A stretch of DNA of 64,000 bases from Microcoleus vaginatus WJT46-NPBG5 (lineage in GTDB: Bacteria > Cyanobacteriota > Cyanobacteriia > Cyanobacteriales > Oscillatoriaceae), in contig JAHHHM010000022.1 in assembly GCA_019359355.1 (NCBI GenBank), positions 1 to 64,000 of the forward strand. The letters are read 5' to 3'. Within the stretch, counting starts at the first letter, position 1. Each line of letters starts with the position of its first letter. Of this stretch, positions 20,205-30,340 are shown piece after piece. The notes beneath the pieces were generated by a model. The model was given only the letters and a program-made list of their open reading frames with translations, did not search any database and was not told the origin of the DNA. The position numbers and the translations under genes are program-made.

Positions 20205-20291
20205 AGGGCTTACGCATTTCAATTCTGAAGAGGATTGAGAGGCAGATAGAGAAAAACTTCTCTGGCTTATTTAATTCACTGCGTAAGTCCT
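20205..20291. mobile_element. MITE-like element, 87 bp
   Basis: AGGGCTTACGCA (20205-20216) and TGCGTAAGTCCT (20280-20291) are terminal inverted repeats with one mismatch. Ends of the form AGGACTTACGCA are familiar from small non-autonomous elements in filamentous cyanobacteria. No ORF is inside. No clear target duplication was seen. Confidence 0.6.
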
Positions 20292-20419
20292 GATAGGGTC
20301 AAGTTTTATGCCGGCTGTTACGCTGATTCCCACCAGAGTGAAGACATTTTCTGCAGCGTTGAGCCGATGGGATTTTAATCAGCCGGCAGATAGGTTCTTA
20401 ATGGGTTAATTGGAATTTT

Positions 20420-21223
20420 TTAACCTGTAACAATTCGACGAAAACGAGCTTCTACTCCCATATAAATTCCATAAGCCATGAGACCAAGCGCCACGATCCC
20501 CAAAAGCCAAGGTCCATAAGGCTGTTGAGCTAGCGTATCTAGTGCGCCGCTCAATCCTCGCGCTTCGTTGGGGTTAGATTGCCGTGCCGCTTGGATCAGA
20601 AAGATGCCGGCGATGCTTAAAACAACGCCTCGTGCAGCCAAACCGAATCTCCCCACGCGTATTGCCCAAGTTTCCTGGGTGTTGCTCATCTGGCTTAATT
20701 TGAGTTCCTTACGGAATTTGGCGCTATAAGCTTTATAGAAATGATAAAAACCCATACCCAGTGTAATGGCTCCCAGAGTTCCCACTAGCCACTGACCGAA
20801 CGGCTGCGCCATTAAACGTGCCGTCGAGTCTGCTGTGGAATTGTCGCCACCGGCACTTCTTGAACCGAGGACGATTTTAACAGCACTCAAGGCTAAGCCG
20901 GTATAAATCAGGCCGCTAACCGCAGATCCCGCACGCGATGCAAGTCCCTTCGCGTCTGTACCTTTGTTCTCTGGATCTTTTAGCGCTTCTACAAAACGCC
21001 ACACCGCATAGCTGAGCAATCCAATAGCCACTAAACTCAGCAAAAATTTTCCAAACGGTTGCGTCACAATTGTCTCTAACGCGCCTTGAGTATCAGTTGT
21101 TTGGCCACCTGTGCCCATCGCCGCCTGTAGCGCTAGTAAGCCAACAATTCCATAGACGATTCCTTTAGCTGCATAACCAAACCGCGCTAAACGTTCAATC
21201 CATAAAGAAGCACTTTGTCTCAT
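20420..21223 (-). CDS. DUF1206 membrane protein
   Basis: A 267-residue protein of three tandem DUF1206 modules (about 10-80, 95-170 and 185-260), each with two hydrophobic segments, six in all. Each module opens with a pattern like RFGYAAKGIVYGIVG, seen again as RAGSAVSGLIYTGLA and RFGLAARGVVLSIAG, and carries a QPFG or QPYG turn (TQPFGKFLLS, AQPFGQWLVG, QQPYGPWLLG). Function unknown. It is transcribed away from the following region and has no close partner. Confidence 0.88.
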   Translation of the reverse strand: MRQSASLWIERLARFGYAAKGIVYGIVGLLALQAAMGTGGQTTDTQGALETIVTQPFGKFLLSLVAIGLLSYAVWRFVEALKDPENKGTDAKGLASRAGSAVSGLIYTGLALSAVKIVLGSRSAGGDNSTADSTARLMAQPFGQWLVGTLGAITLGMGFYHFYKAYSAKFRKELKLSQMSNTQETWAIRVGRFGLAARGVVLSIAGIFLIQAARQSNPNEARGLSGALDTLAQQPYGPWLLGIVALGLMAYGIYMGVEARFRRIVTG

Positions 21224-21888
21224 AAGATTTAGATGAAATTACACCCATGCTTGTACTGGCACCTCTTTCACATTGACATCTACCTGAGGAGATAGCTTCA
21301 GTGTTTTGATCAAAAAAGACTAAAAAGGAGGTGTCGTGAAGCCGGCGCAAAAGCTCAAACTGGGAGCCAAAACTACAACTCCCAACTGTTTAACAGCAAA
21401 TTGCGATATTCCAGGTTAGGAACCACTGTTGACGTTAAGCCAGAAGCAGGGTTAGGAAGATGAAAATTCTTCTGGCTATCTTCCTTTTAGGGAGAAAACT
21501 CTACCTATGCGTTAATCTGCGGGTTTTTAATCTAAGTAATTAATTTTTACGCTAAGTTTAATGCTGTAAAATTTTTAACTAATTTTACCAGGTTGAAACT
21601 TTCAATATTAAAATCAAAATTAGGAAGTCAAAAAATTATTTTATTTAATTTTGTTTTATCTATGGGTTCAGAATGATCTCGCTTTTAGCCGAATCACCCA
21701 AATACTTCACACAAAATCGCTGATTTCCTAAAGTTGATTGCCTATACTTTAAGAGATATGACCTCAGACGTTAGAGGCACTATTCAAGCCAATACTTAGG
21801 GAAGATGGTAACCGGCAATCAATCCTGTAACACTATTTACAGCACTGGAGTGAACTCGTTCCCTGATGAGTCTGCCAGGGGGAAAGCT
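21224..21888. other. Intergenic region with competing hairpins
   Basis: About 660 bases before a possible small ORF. An interleaved pair of inverted repeats lies at 21438-21485. The stretch 21520-21660 is very AT-rich. It probably holds the DUF1206 promoter (leftward); no other gene is seen. Confidence 0.4.
21438..21485 (+). ncRNA. Interleaved inverted repeats (possible RNA switch)
   Basis: AGCCAGAAG (21438-21446) pairs perfectly with 21469-21477, and AGGAAGAT (21454-21461) pairs perfectly with 21478-21485. The order a-b-a'-b' has pseudoknot topology. The last two arms touch directly, leaving no linker to span the first stem, so the two full stems probably compete. TTT follows the second stem. 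No known RNA family was recognised. Confidence 0.35.
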
Positions 21889-22041
21889 ATGTTAAAAGAA
21901 TTTCGTGATTTTGCCTCTTTGTTCGGACTGCTGTGCTTGCTTTACTTCTGGCAAAATCCTGCAAACTTTGCCTCACTTAGTCCAGTGGGTGCTCAGTGGA
22001 GTCAGTTTTACGGCACCTTGCAACAAGTAGAAAAAAGGTAA
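21889..22041 (+). CDS. Possible small protein, 50 residues
   Basis: ATG 21889 is preceded by a purine-rich GGGGGAAAG. The short product has a hydrophobic centre (FASLFGLLCLLYFW, about 7-20) and a polar tail, like a small membrane peptide. The frame is open 28 codons further upstream. No family was recognised, so it may be chance. Confidence 0.35.
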   Translation: MLKEFRDFASLFGLLCLLYFWQNPANFASLSPVGAQWSQFYGTLQQVEKR

Positions 22042-22205
22042 GTTTTTCTGGGTCTTTTTCAGGATCTGATTTCGCAAACAAACAGAACAGTTCCACCCAA
22101 CGATTGAGTTTTCTCGAAAAACAGTTTCAGGAAATCTTAACTCAGACTTTTTAAGAGTAGCCGCCTAGAATGACGCTGCTGTGTGAAGAATATCGTCAGT
22201 TAGTT

Positions 22206-22257
22206 ATCCCCCCAAGGACTGTTACCCCTCAGTAAAGGGCGACAGTCCTTGGGGGAT
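22206..22257. repeat. Long stem-loop of 16 bp
   Basis: 22206-22222 and 22242-22257 (ACAGTCCTTGGGGGAT) are complementary over 16 pairs with a single bulged C. The loop itself contains CCCC and GGG that can pair further. No T-run follows on either side. Confidence 0.7.
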
Positions 22258-22460
22258 GTGGCCCTCTTCCGTTAAGCTGACAGATGATGCATTAATAAAA
22301 GAGGCTATCTATGTGTTTTTTATCGGCTACCCTCTTTGAGGGAGTGGTGTTCGTTTCAGGGTGCATCTTATCGATTCTTGATTGACTCTTTTCCATCAAT
22401 AGCTAGCATCGGCATCGCTGCTTAGTTCCTCTGATGATGGTTTAAACCTTAGCAATTGAC

Positions 22461-22493
22461 AAGCCCTCCAGACTCTCGCTGGGGGGCTTTGCA
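22461..22493 (+). terminator. Terminator-like hairpin
   Basis: AAGCCCTCCAG (22461-22471) pairs with CTGGGGGGCTT (22479-22489) with one G-U pair, followed by a short TTT. It would end a plus-strand transcript coming from the 21.9-22.4 kb region. Confidence 0.55.
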
Positions 22494-22603
22494 TTAGGAT
22501 GAACTTGCAATTAAAGTTTTCTAATTATCGGTTAAGGTGATAGCGGAGAGTCCTCACGAGGCTCGATTACCCAATACCAGTTCATGTTAAGGCAGGTGTA
22601 AAA

Positions 22604-23560
22604 ATGCAGCCCACATCAAAAATTTTGTCGGGTTTGATGGGTTTATGTGTGGGCGATGCGTTGGGCGTGCCGGTGGAATTTACCAGCCGTGCGGAAAGGG
22701 TTAAGATGCCGATAACAGAAATGACCGGCTATGGGACTTATAACCAACCACCCGGCACTTGGTCAGATGATAGTTCCCTGACATTTTGCTTAGCAGACTC
22801 TCTGTGCACCGGCTTTTCTTTAGAAGCAATTGCCAAGTCTTTCTGCCGATGGTACAACGAAGCGTACTGGACGCCTTACGGAGAAGCTTTTGACGTTGGC
22901 AACACCACCAGACAAGCAATTACAAACTTACAACGGGGTGTCCCACCTCTCGATGCCGGCCTTACAAGTGCATCAAGCAATGGTAATGGTTCATTGATGC
23001 GAATTCTTCCGCTATCATTTTATTATCAAGTTCTCGATTTTTCAGAATTAATTGAGCGAGTCCATCAAGTTTCTCGAATTACTCACGGTCATTGGCGATC
23101 ACAAATAGCCTGTGGGATTTATACCAGTATAGCCATAAAATTATTACAAGGGTTAGATCCTAAACCTGCTTATTTGCAAGGCATCGAAAAGATTAAAACA
23201 ATTTATACGAAACCTGCGACTGTCCGAGAAATCAACTCTCATTTCCAACGAGTTTTTAGTGGTAACATCGACACATTATCTATCGATGAAATTCAATCAT
23301 CAGGATATGTTATTCACACATTAGAAGCCGCTTTGTGGAGTTTGTTAAATACTTCTTCTTATGCTGAATCTGTGCTAAAAGCCGTGAATTTAGGCGAAGA
23401 TACCGATACCACCGCAGCCGTCACCGGCGGTTTAGCCGGCATCTACTACGGTTTAGAAAATATCCCCAAAGAATGGGTCGCTCAAATAGCCAGAAAAGAT
23501 GATATCGTCGCCTTAGCAAGTCGCCTGGAAGCAGCCATTAACAGCTCTAGCAACAAGTAA
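22604..23560 (+). CDS. ADP-ribosylglycohydrolase family protein (DraG-like)
   Basis: Members remove ADP-ribose from proteins or small molecules using two Mg ions. The 318-residue protein shows GLCVGDALGVPVEF (about 13-26), the metal site TWSDDSS (about 52-58; Asp55 and Asp56) and the C-terminal metal motif GEDTDTTAAVTGGLAG (about 265-280). The all-helical length is standard. No nitrogenase genes are nearby, so it is not assigned as the dinitrogenase-reductase activator. No neighbour on the same transcript. Confidence 0.88.
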   Translation: MQPTSKILSGLMGLCVGDALGVPVEFTSRAERVKMPITEMTGYGTYNQPPGTWSDDSSLTFCLADSLCTGFSLEAIAKSFCRWYNEAYWTPYGEAFDVGNTTRQAITNLQRGVPPLDAGLTSASSNGNGSLMRILPLSFYYQVLDFSELIERVHQVSRITHGHWRSQIACGIYTSIAIKLLQGLDPKPAYLQGIEKIKTIYTKPATVREINSHFQRVFSGNIDTLSIDEIQSSGYVIHTLEAALWSLLNTSSYAESVLKAVNLGEDTDTTAAVTGGLAGIYYGLENIPKEWVAQIARKDDIVALASRLEAAINSSSNK

Positions 23561-25421
<1,861 letters not shown>

Positions 25422-25550
25422 TCACAAGGCGAGGATGTGGTAATTCTCCACGTCCCTAGCTTGCTGACCCGAAGCGGTGGGATGGCTGCACCAACTGAAG
25501 GTACGGGCATTGGTAAATTTTCCCATGCCCCATCCCCTGTGTTCCATTCG

Positions 25551-25578
25551 CAACTGACAACTGACAACAGACAACTAA
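25551..25578 (+). repeat. Heptamer repeat CAACTGA x4 before atpC
   Basis: CAACTGA, CAACTGA, CAACAGA and CAACTAA follow one another without gaps, ending three bases before the atpC start codon. The repeat occupies the place where a ribosome-binding site would be, and no GGAG-like site is seen. Confidence 0.9.
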
Positions 25579-25581
25579 CCT

Positions 25582-25995
25582 ATGACATTAACAGTTCGCG
25601 TAATTGCGCCCGGTACAACGGTTTGGGATGCCACCGCTCAAGAAGTCATTCTGCCCAGCACCACCGGCCAACTCGGTATTTTATCGGGACACGCTCCCCT
25701 ACTGACAGCTCTCGATACCGGCGTGATGCGAGTCCGTCCCGATAAAGAGTGGGTGGCAATTGCCTTGATGGGTGGCTTTGCGGAAGTTGAAAACGACGAA
25801 GTCACCATTCTGGTTAATGGTGCACAGCGCGGCGAATCTATCAATCTTGAAGAAGCGCGTACAGCTTATAACCAAGCCCAAACCCGCGTCAATCAATCCC
25901 AGAGTGGCAACCGGCAAGAGCAAATTCAGGCCATGCAAGCACTCAAACGCGCCCGCGCCCGCTTTCAGGCTGCCGGCGGTATGGTGCAAGTCTAA
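25582..25995 (+). CDS. atpC: ATP synthase F1 subunit epsilon
   Basis: Rotor-stalk subunit that links the gamma shaft to the c-ring and can inhibit ATP hydrolysis. The 137-residue protein has the N-terminal beta-sandwich with [25 protein letters not shown] (opening and closing residues about 24-48) and a C-terminal helical hairpin (about 88-130). Full length. Translation start is odd because the STRR directly precedes the ATG; translation may depend on coupling or on an unstructured leader. Confidence 0.95.
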   Translation: MTLTVRVIAPGTTVWDATAQEVILPSTTGQLGILSGHAPLLTALDTGVMRVRPDKEWVAIALMGGFAEVENDEVTILVNGAQRGESINLEEARTAYNQAQTRVNQSQSGNRQEQIQAMQALKRARARFQAAGGMVQV

Positions 25996-26067
25996 GGAAA
26001 CTAACAACAGAGGATAGAGGCATAATCACCCCGCTTCACTCTGTTATTAGGCTCTAGTCCCTATTCC

Positions 26068-26367
26068 CTAAACTCCCGCTTCAGATAGCAAAGGCTGCAT
26101 CGTTTCCCAAGATAGCCCTTGCTGGATGTATTGGGGGTTATTTGGGTTATAGGGACTTGCCAGCCGGTCAATCGTGAGAAGTATTGCTTGATCTGGCAAC
26201 ACCGGCACCTCTGGATCGAAAGCGGTTGCGCGCATCAGTGAACTAGAAAAGCCCTTAAAAATCGCAATTTGATCCGCTTCTCCTTCTATCTCAGCCGTTA
26301 CGATCAAAACTTCCTGCGGTCGCTTGGCTGTATATTTTTCCAAGCGCTGCCCAATCGAATTGTTCAT
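26068..26367 (-). CDS. Small conserved cyanobacterial protein (possibly DUF7734)
   Basis: A 99-residue soluble protein without signal peptide or membrane segment. The sequence (KRPQEVLIVTAEIEGEADQI, FKGFSSSLMRATAFDPEVPV) reads like a compact cyanobacterial and chloroplast family that I recall as DUF7734; the name is not certain. No catalytic motif was recognised. It lies 69 bases downstream of the DUF3177 gene in the same direction, so they may form an operon, and it converges with atpC. Confidence 0.7.
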   Translation of the reverse strand: MNNSIGQRLEKYTAKRPQEVLIVTAEIEGEADQIAIFKGFSSSLMRATAFDPEVPVLPDQAILLTIDRLASPYNPNNPQYIQQGLSWETMQPLLSEAGV

Positions 26368-26436
26368 TTCTACTGTTAATTGCTAACTCTTCAATAACGA
26401 TTAGCGATTAGAAAGCAACTAAGGACAAGGAATAAA

Positions 26437-27033
26437 TCAGTGACCCGTCGCAGATCGCCCCTGTAATTTCAGCTTCACCAACACAAAGTAGCTCAGGGAC
26501 ACCACGTAAATCAACAAACCCACAACACCCAGAAACCCTAGAAACTGGACTGTCGTATTCGCGTGGAAATACTGTTTAAACAGCAACGGTGGATCGATCC
26601 AAACTTGACAAAACCGGCTACTCAGTGCAGTTTTATCTACCGCACAACGCAGGAAAGGAATTTGGAATAGCGCACCCAAAGCGCTATAAACGGTAATCGC
26701 CCATCGCCAAGATGTAAAAGCCAGCTTCAAAGGGGACGGGGATTGATCGTCAATTTCTTCATTAATATCCACCCAAAACCACAAAGATATGGGGATCAAG
26801 ACCCGAGCAATTACCGTGGCGACAAAGCTTAGAGGGATCGACGCAATCATTAAATAAAGCGTAATAGCAAGCAAGCTAGCCACCCGCCAATAAATAATTA
26901 ACAAACGGACAATCGCCTCAGATTTTTGGACAAACGCCCAAATTAGCAAAATCAAGGGGATTACAATTGTAAATACAACCGCCAGCCGGTAATCTATCCA
27001 AACTAACGATTTAAACCAAGGTTCAGCAGGCAT
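26437..27033 (-). CDS. DUF3177 family membrane protein
   Basis: A 198-residue protein restricted, as far as I know, to cyanobacteria. Four to five hydrophobic segments are visible (about 14-34, 42-60, 64-86, 110-126 and 162-186). Residues FLRCAVDKTALSSRFCQVWIDPP between segments form a lumenal or cytoplasmic loop with two Cys. Function unknown. Probably co-transcribed with the 99-residue gene downstream. Confidence 0.8.
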   Translation of the reverse strand: MPAEPWFKSLVWIDYRLAVVFTIVIPLILLIWAFVQKSEAIVRLLIIYWRVASLLAITLYLMIASIPLSFVATVIARVLIPISLWFWVDINEEIDDQSPSPLKLAFTSWRWAITVYSALGALFQIPFLRCAVDKTALSSRFCQVWIDPPLLFKQYFHANTTVQFLGFLGVVGLLIYVVSLSYFVLVKLKLQGRSATGH

Positions 27034-27111
27034 AGTTATTCAAAAAACAATCTTAGAGGAATCTATTGCCGATTCCCAGGCTAGCATTTTATTCTCACAA
27101 TATCTCCTAGC

Positions 27112-27158
27112 ACAAAAAACAAGCAACTGGAATCTTGTATGCAGTATTCCAGTTGCTT
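27112..27158 (-). terminator. Intrinsic terminator of cp12
   Basis: A 13-bp perfect stem (27121-27133 with 27146-27158) and a 12-base loop. On the minus strand it is followed by GTTTTTT. It lies about 50 bases after the cp12 stop. Confidence 0.85.
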
Positions 27159-27206
27159 ACCAGTTATCGGCTTTTCCGGAGTATTTGCCTAAAGCTTCAA
27201 CCGACT

Positions 27207-27428
27207 TTACTCGTCATAGATCCGGCATTCAGCCGCATCAGGGTTGTCATCGCAGTATTTCTCAAGGGAATTCTTCGGCTTACTTTGACGTTGATGGGAG
27301 GCTTCAGCTTGCAGTTCTTCAACGACATCCCATGCAGCCGCACACTCACCGGAGGTTGCGCCATTAGTATCACAGGCAGCGCGAGCCTGTTCGCGCTCTT
27401 GTTCAATTTGTTTCTCGATGTTGCTCAT
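27207..27428 (-). CDS. cp12: Calvin cycle protein CP12
   Basis: Small, largely disordered redox switch that locks NADP-GAPDH and phosphoribulokinase into an inactive complex in the dark. The 73-residue protein has the two Cys pairs expected (Cys19/Cys29 and Cys59/Cys68), the core AAWDVVEELQAEASH (about 31-45), and the C-terminal YCDDNPDAAECRIYDE that enters the GAPDH active site. It is monocistronic with its own terminator. The gap gene of this window is of the NAD type, so it is not the expected partner. Confidence 0.96.
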   Translation of the reverse strand: MSNIEKQIEQEREQARAACDTNGATSGECAAAWDVVEELQAEASHQRQSKPKNSLEKYCDDNPDAAECRIYDE

Positions 27429-28142
27429 AGATTTGGTGGTTTCAACAACGTTCTGTTAGTACCGGCAGAATTTCAAGATTTACTGCTCTTGAAATTTCAC
27501 TCAGGTGTTGCCCCAGCAGACATTAAAACGCTGAAATGCTAGCAAGCTAGAATGCTGATTTTGCAATCGTTCTAACCTACTCTGCCCGCTCGCCTTTCGG
27601 CTACAACTTTCAAACGTTCAAACTCTATTCTGGATAGGCGCTCACTCACTATTGACACATAAATACAGCAGCCAGACTGTATCGCTCTGTATTTTTTAAG
27701 GTTTTGCCGTCAACCGAGCCTCGAAGTAAGTTTACACCTGAGTGCTGTCTCTATTAAATATGTTAACTCATGTTAAGAACGGATTTTCCCACTTCTTTAC
27801 CCAGGCCCGCTTGTCTTCCACTCTATCTTCCTGAGCCGCTGTAGCCTACCATAGTCTGTGAGTCGCAAATACTTGCAGGCTAAACTAAAGCAGAGGTATA
27901 GCAGCCATCCTTCTCACACTGGCGCTCCTCTTCGGTGTGGTTCAACCGATTTAATCCTTGGAAGCCCCCGAATTCGACCTTACCATTTTGCGTTAGATTT
28001 ACAAAGGATGAAAAGTAAATGCAAATCCTACAGCTATTAACTAGCCTAGGTAACAGACCATTGAACTCCAGTCCAACTCTAAATTCTAAACTTTAAAATG
28101 GTATAACCCTACGCTGTGAGAATTTCTCCGAGGGTAGAACCG
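27429..28142. other. Intergenic region cp12 / FIST gene
   Basis: About 710 bases between divergent genes. No gene, tRNA or known RNA was recognised. The promoter of cp12 is expected within the left third. Just before the FIST gene, 28076-28098 is an imperfect CTAAA-type repeat similar to the one before the VKOR gene at 60989. Confidence 0.4.
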
Positions 28143-29381
28143 ATGGCAGACCAGATGAAGTGGACAAACGCCTTATCAACCCGTTCTTCGTTGGAAGCGG
28201 CAGTCAAAGAAGTTGTAGAACAAGCGCAACAGTCGTTGGACGCACCGGCAGATTTAGGGCTGGTATTTATTTCATCGGCCTTTGCCAGTGAGTATTCCCG
28301 GCTAATGCCCTTATTGCAAGAGTATTTATCAGTGCCGGCCTTAATTGGCTGTGGCGGCGGCGGCATCATCGGCATGAACCGGCAAAGCACGACCCAAGAA
28401 ATCGAAGGAGAACCCGCCCTGAGTCTGACTCTAGCGCATTTGCCTGGAGTAGCCGTCCGGGCCTTTCATATCGCTAATGAAGACTTGCCCGACTTGGATA
28501 GCGCCCCAAACACCTGGGTCGATCTCATCGGCGTTGAGCCGGCAGATCAGCCTCAATTCATCCTCCTGTCAGATCCCTTCACATCTGGCATTAACGACCT
28601 GATCGAAGGACTTGATTTTGCGTACCCCGGTGCCTCCAAAATTGGGGGTTTGGCCAGCGGCAGTGGCATGGGATCTGGCATCGGATTGTTCTCTAACTAT
28701 CGGCTGCACCGAGACGGCACGGTTGGCCTCGCCCTCAGTGGCAATATCATCATGGAAACCATCGTGGCCCAAGGATGCCGGCCCATTGGCCAAACTTACC
28801 ACGTCAGTGCCGGTGAACGGAATGTCGTGCTAGGACTGGAAGAGCAAGCCATTGGGTGCGCCAAATCTCGAACCCCCTTAGAAGTGCTGCGCGAATTGAT
28901 TCAAAGCCTCAACGAAGAAGACCGGCAACTCGCCCAGAACTCCCTATTTGTTGGCGTAGCGCGGGATGAATTTAAACAAGAACTTGATCGCGGCGACTTC
29001 TTAATCCGGACTTTGCTTGGAGTAGACCCCAAAGCCGGTGCCATTGCCATTGGAGATCGCGTCAGACCTGGACAGCGCATTCAATTCCACCTCCGCGACG
29101 CCCGAACCTCAGCCGAAGACCTGGAAATGCTCCTAGAACGCTATCAGAGACAGGCTTCTTCAACAGGTCTTCCTGCCGGCGTCGGCGCTTTAATGTTCTC
29201 CTGTGTAGGGCGCGGAGAAGGGCTTTACGGCAAAGCCAATTTTGACTCCCAACTGTTCAACCAGTATCTCAAAAATATCCCACTCAGTGGCTTCTTCTGC
29301 AATGGCGAAATTGGCCCCGTCTGCGGCAGCACCTTCTTGCACGGCTATACCTCAGTCTTTGGGATTTGCCGGCAACCCTAA
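28143..29381 (+). CDS. FIST domain sensory protein
   Basis: FIST domains are proposed small-ligand sensors found in signal proteins. The 412-residue protein has a FIST N part (about 25-215; GLVFISSAFASEY, LIGCGGGGIIG, KIGGLASGSGMG) and a FIST C part (about 220-400; LPAGVGALMFSCVGRGEGLY, PLSGFFCNGEIGPVCGSTFLHGYT). No output domain is attached. The ATG at 28143 is chosen; nine upstream in-frame codons lie in the leader. A CheC-like gene follows after 110 bases in the same direction, which suggests that the two act together in signalling. Confidence 0.87.
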   Translation: MADQMKWTNALSTRSSLEAAVKEVVEQAQQSLDAPADLGLVFISSAFASEYSRLMPLLQEYLSVPALIGCGGGGIIGMNRQSTTQEIEGEPALSLTLAHLPGVAVRAFHIANEDLPDLDSAPNTWVDLIGVEPADQPQFILLSDPFTSGINDLIEGLDFAYPGASKIGGLASGSGMGSGIGLFSNYRLHRDGTVGLALSGNIIMETIVAQGCRPIGQTYHVSAGERNVVLGLEEQAIGCAKSRTPLEVLRELIQSLNEEDRQLAQNSLFVGVARDEFKQELDRGDFLIRTLLGVDPKAGAIAIGDRVRPGQRIQFHLRDARTSAEDLEMLLERYQRQASSTGLPAGVGALMFSCVGRGEGLYGKANFDSQLFNQYLKNIPLSGFFCNGEIGPVCGSTFLHGYTSVFGICRQP

Positions 29382-29491
29382 GAAAGGATAAAACGTAAAT
29401 AGTCAACCATCCAAGGAAGAATTTTCCATCTTCTTTCCCTGTCCCAGCGATCCAGTTCCCTCTTCTAACTACACACAACTGACCCCCGACA

Positions 29492-30097
29492 ATGACCATT
29501 AAACCAACATCTGAGCAGATAAATACTTTGCAAAAGCTGTTCAACACCGGCGTTGAGCGAGCCAATACAATGTTGAATTATCTGACAGAATGGCCGCTTC
29601 ACTTGCAGATGTCTGCGATTGAAATATTGTCGTCTCAGCAGCTGCAAGCCAAACTAGAGCAGCGAGTTAATACGGAATATGTCGCTGCAATGGAACTAGC
29701 CGTCAGAGGAGAATTTGAGGCAGTTGCTCAGCTAATTTTTCCCGCAGATAGTGCTGCTACCCTTGTAGAAGTGCTCGCCGATCCTGACCGGCGAAACCTC
29801 GACCAAGACACTCTCAAAATGAAAACCCTTAGCGAAGTCGGAAATATTTTCTTCAATGGGCTAATGGGTTCTCTGAGTAATGTCATCAATGGAGGCATTA
29901 CTTATATGGCTCCCACCTATAAAGAAAATACAGTCAAGCATTTATTGGCATCAAGTGATTCAAATATTAAAGCAGTTGCAATATTAGGAAGAATTCAATT
30001 TAAAATTGAACAAATTCAAGTGAAAGGAGAGATTATTTTATTTTTAAAAATTTATCCGTTTGAAAATTTACTAGAAGACATCACTCAGAATAAATAG
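29492..30097 (+). CDS. CheC/CheX-like chemotaxis phosphatase
   Basis: A 201-residue protein. CheC-family enzymes dephosphorylate CheY-P through an E-x-x-N motif. Here TLSEVGNIFFNGLMGSLSNV (about 112-131) carries Glu115 and Asn118 in the right setting. An N-terminal half-repeat, FNTGVERANTMLNYLTEWP (about 17-35), resembles the first CheC motif but lacks the Glu/Asn pair, so one active site is expected. No receptor, CheA or CheY gene is nearby. Together with the FIST gene it may form a two-gene signalling module. Confidence 0.72.
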   Translation: MTIKPTSEQINTLQKLFNTGVERANTMLNYLTEWPLHLQMSAIEILSSQQLQAKLEQRVNTEYVAAMELAVRGEFEAVAQLIFPADSAATLVEVLADPDRRNLDQDTLKMKTLSEVGNIFFNGLMGSLSNVINGGITYMAPTYKENTVKHLLASSDSNIKAVAILGRIQFKIEQIQVKGEIILFLKIYPFENLLEDITQNK

Positions 30098-30340
30098 TAG
30101 ATTATTGACTGTTAGTAAATTAGCGAGGCTGAGGTTATAGATTTTAAATAATTTTGCTAACAATTTATTTTGATAAAATTGTGGAAGCCATCAAGAAGTT
30201 CTGCCGGCACTTAGATTTTGCTTATTTTTCTAAAAAATGTTAATAAGGGCGAATTGAGCTAGTAAAATTTTCCATTAGACAAATAACCTTAGCTCAAAAC
30301 CCGCCCGTGGCATCAAAAAAATCTTCGCTGGGTGCAGATA

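Larger units (their letters stand above)
22042..22603. other. Intergenic region with strong hairpins, no ORF
   Basis: About 560 bases without a supported frame. Two strong stem-loops (22206-22257 and 22461-22489) stand out. It could encode a structured RNA ending near 22490 or simply hold regulatory DNA for the ADP-ribosylglycohydrolase gene. Confidence 0.4.

Noticed and set aside
27858-28040. Plus-strand open frame of 60 codons before the FIST gene
   Set aside because: No motif, no ribosome-binding site; likely chance.
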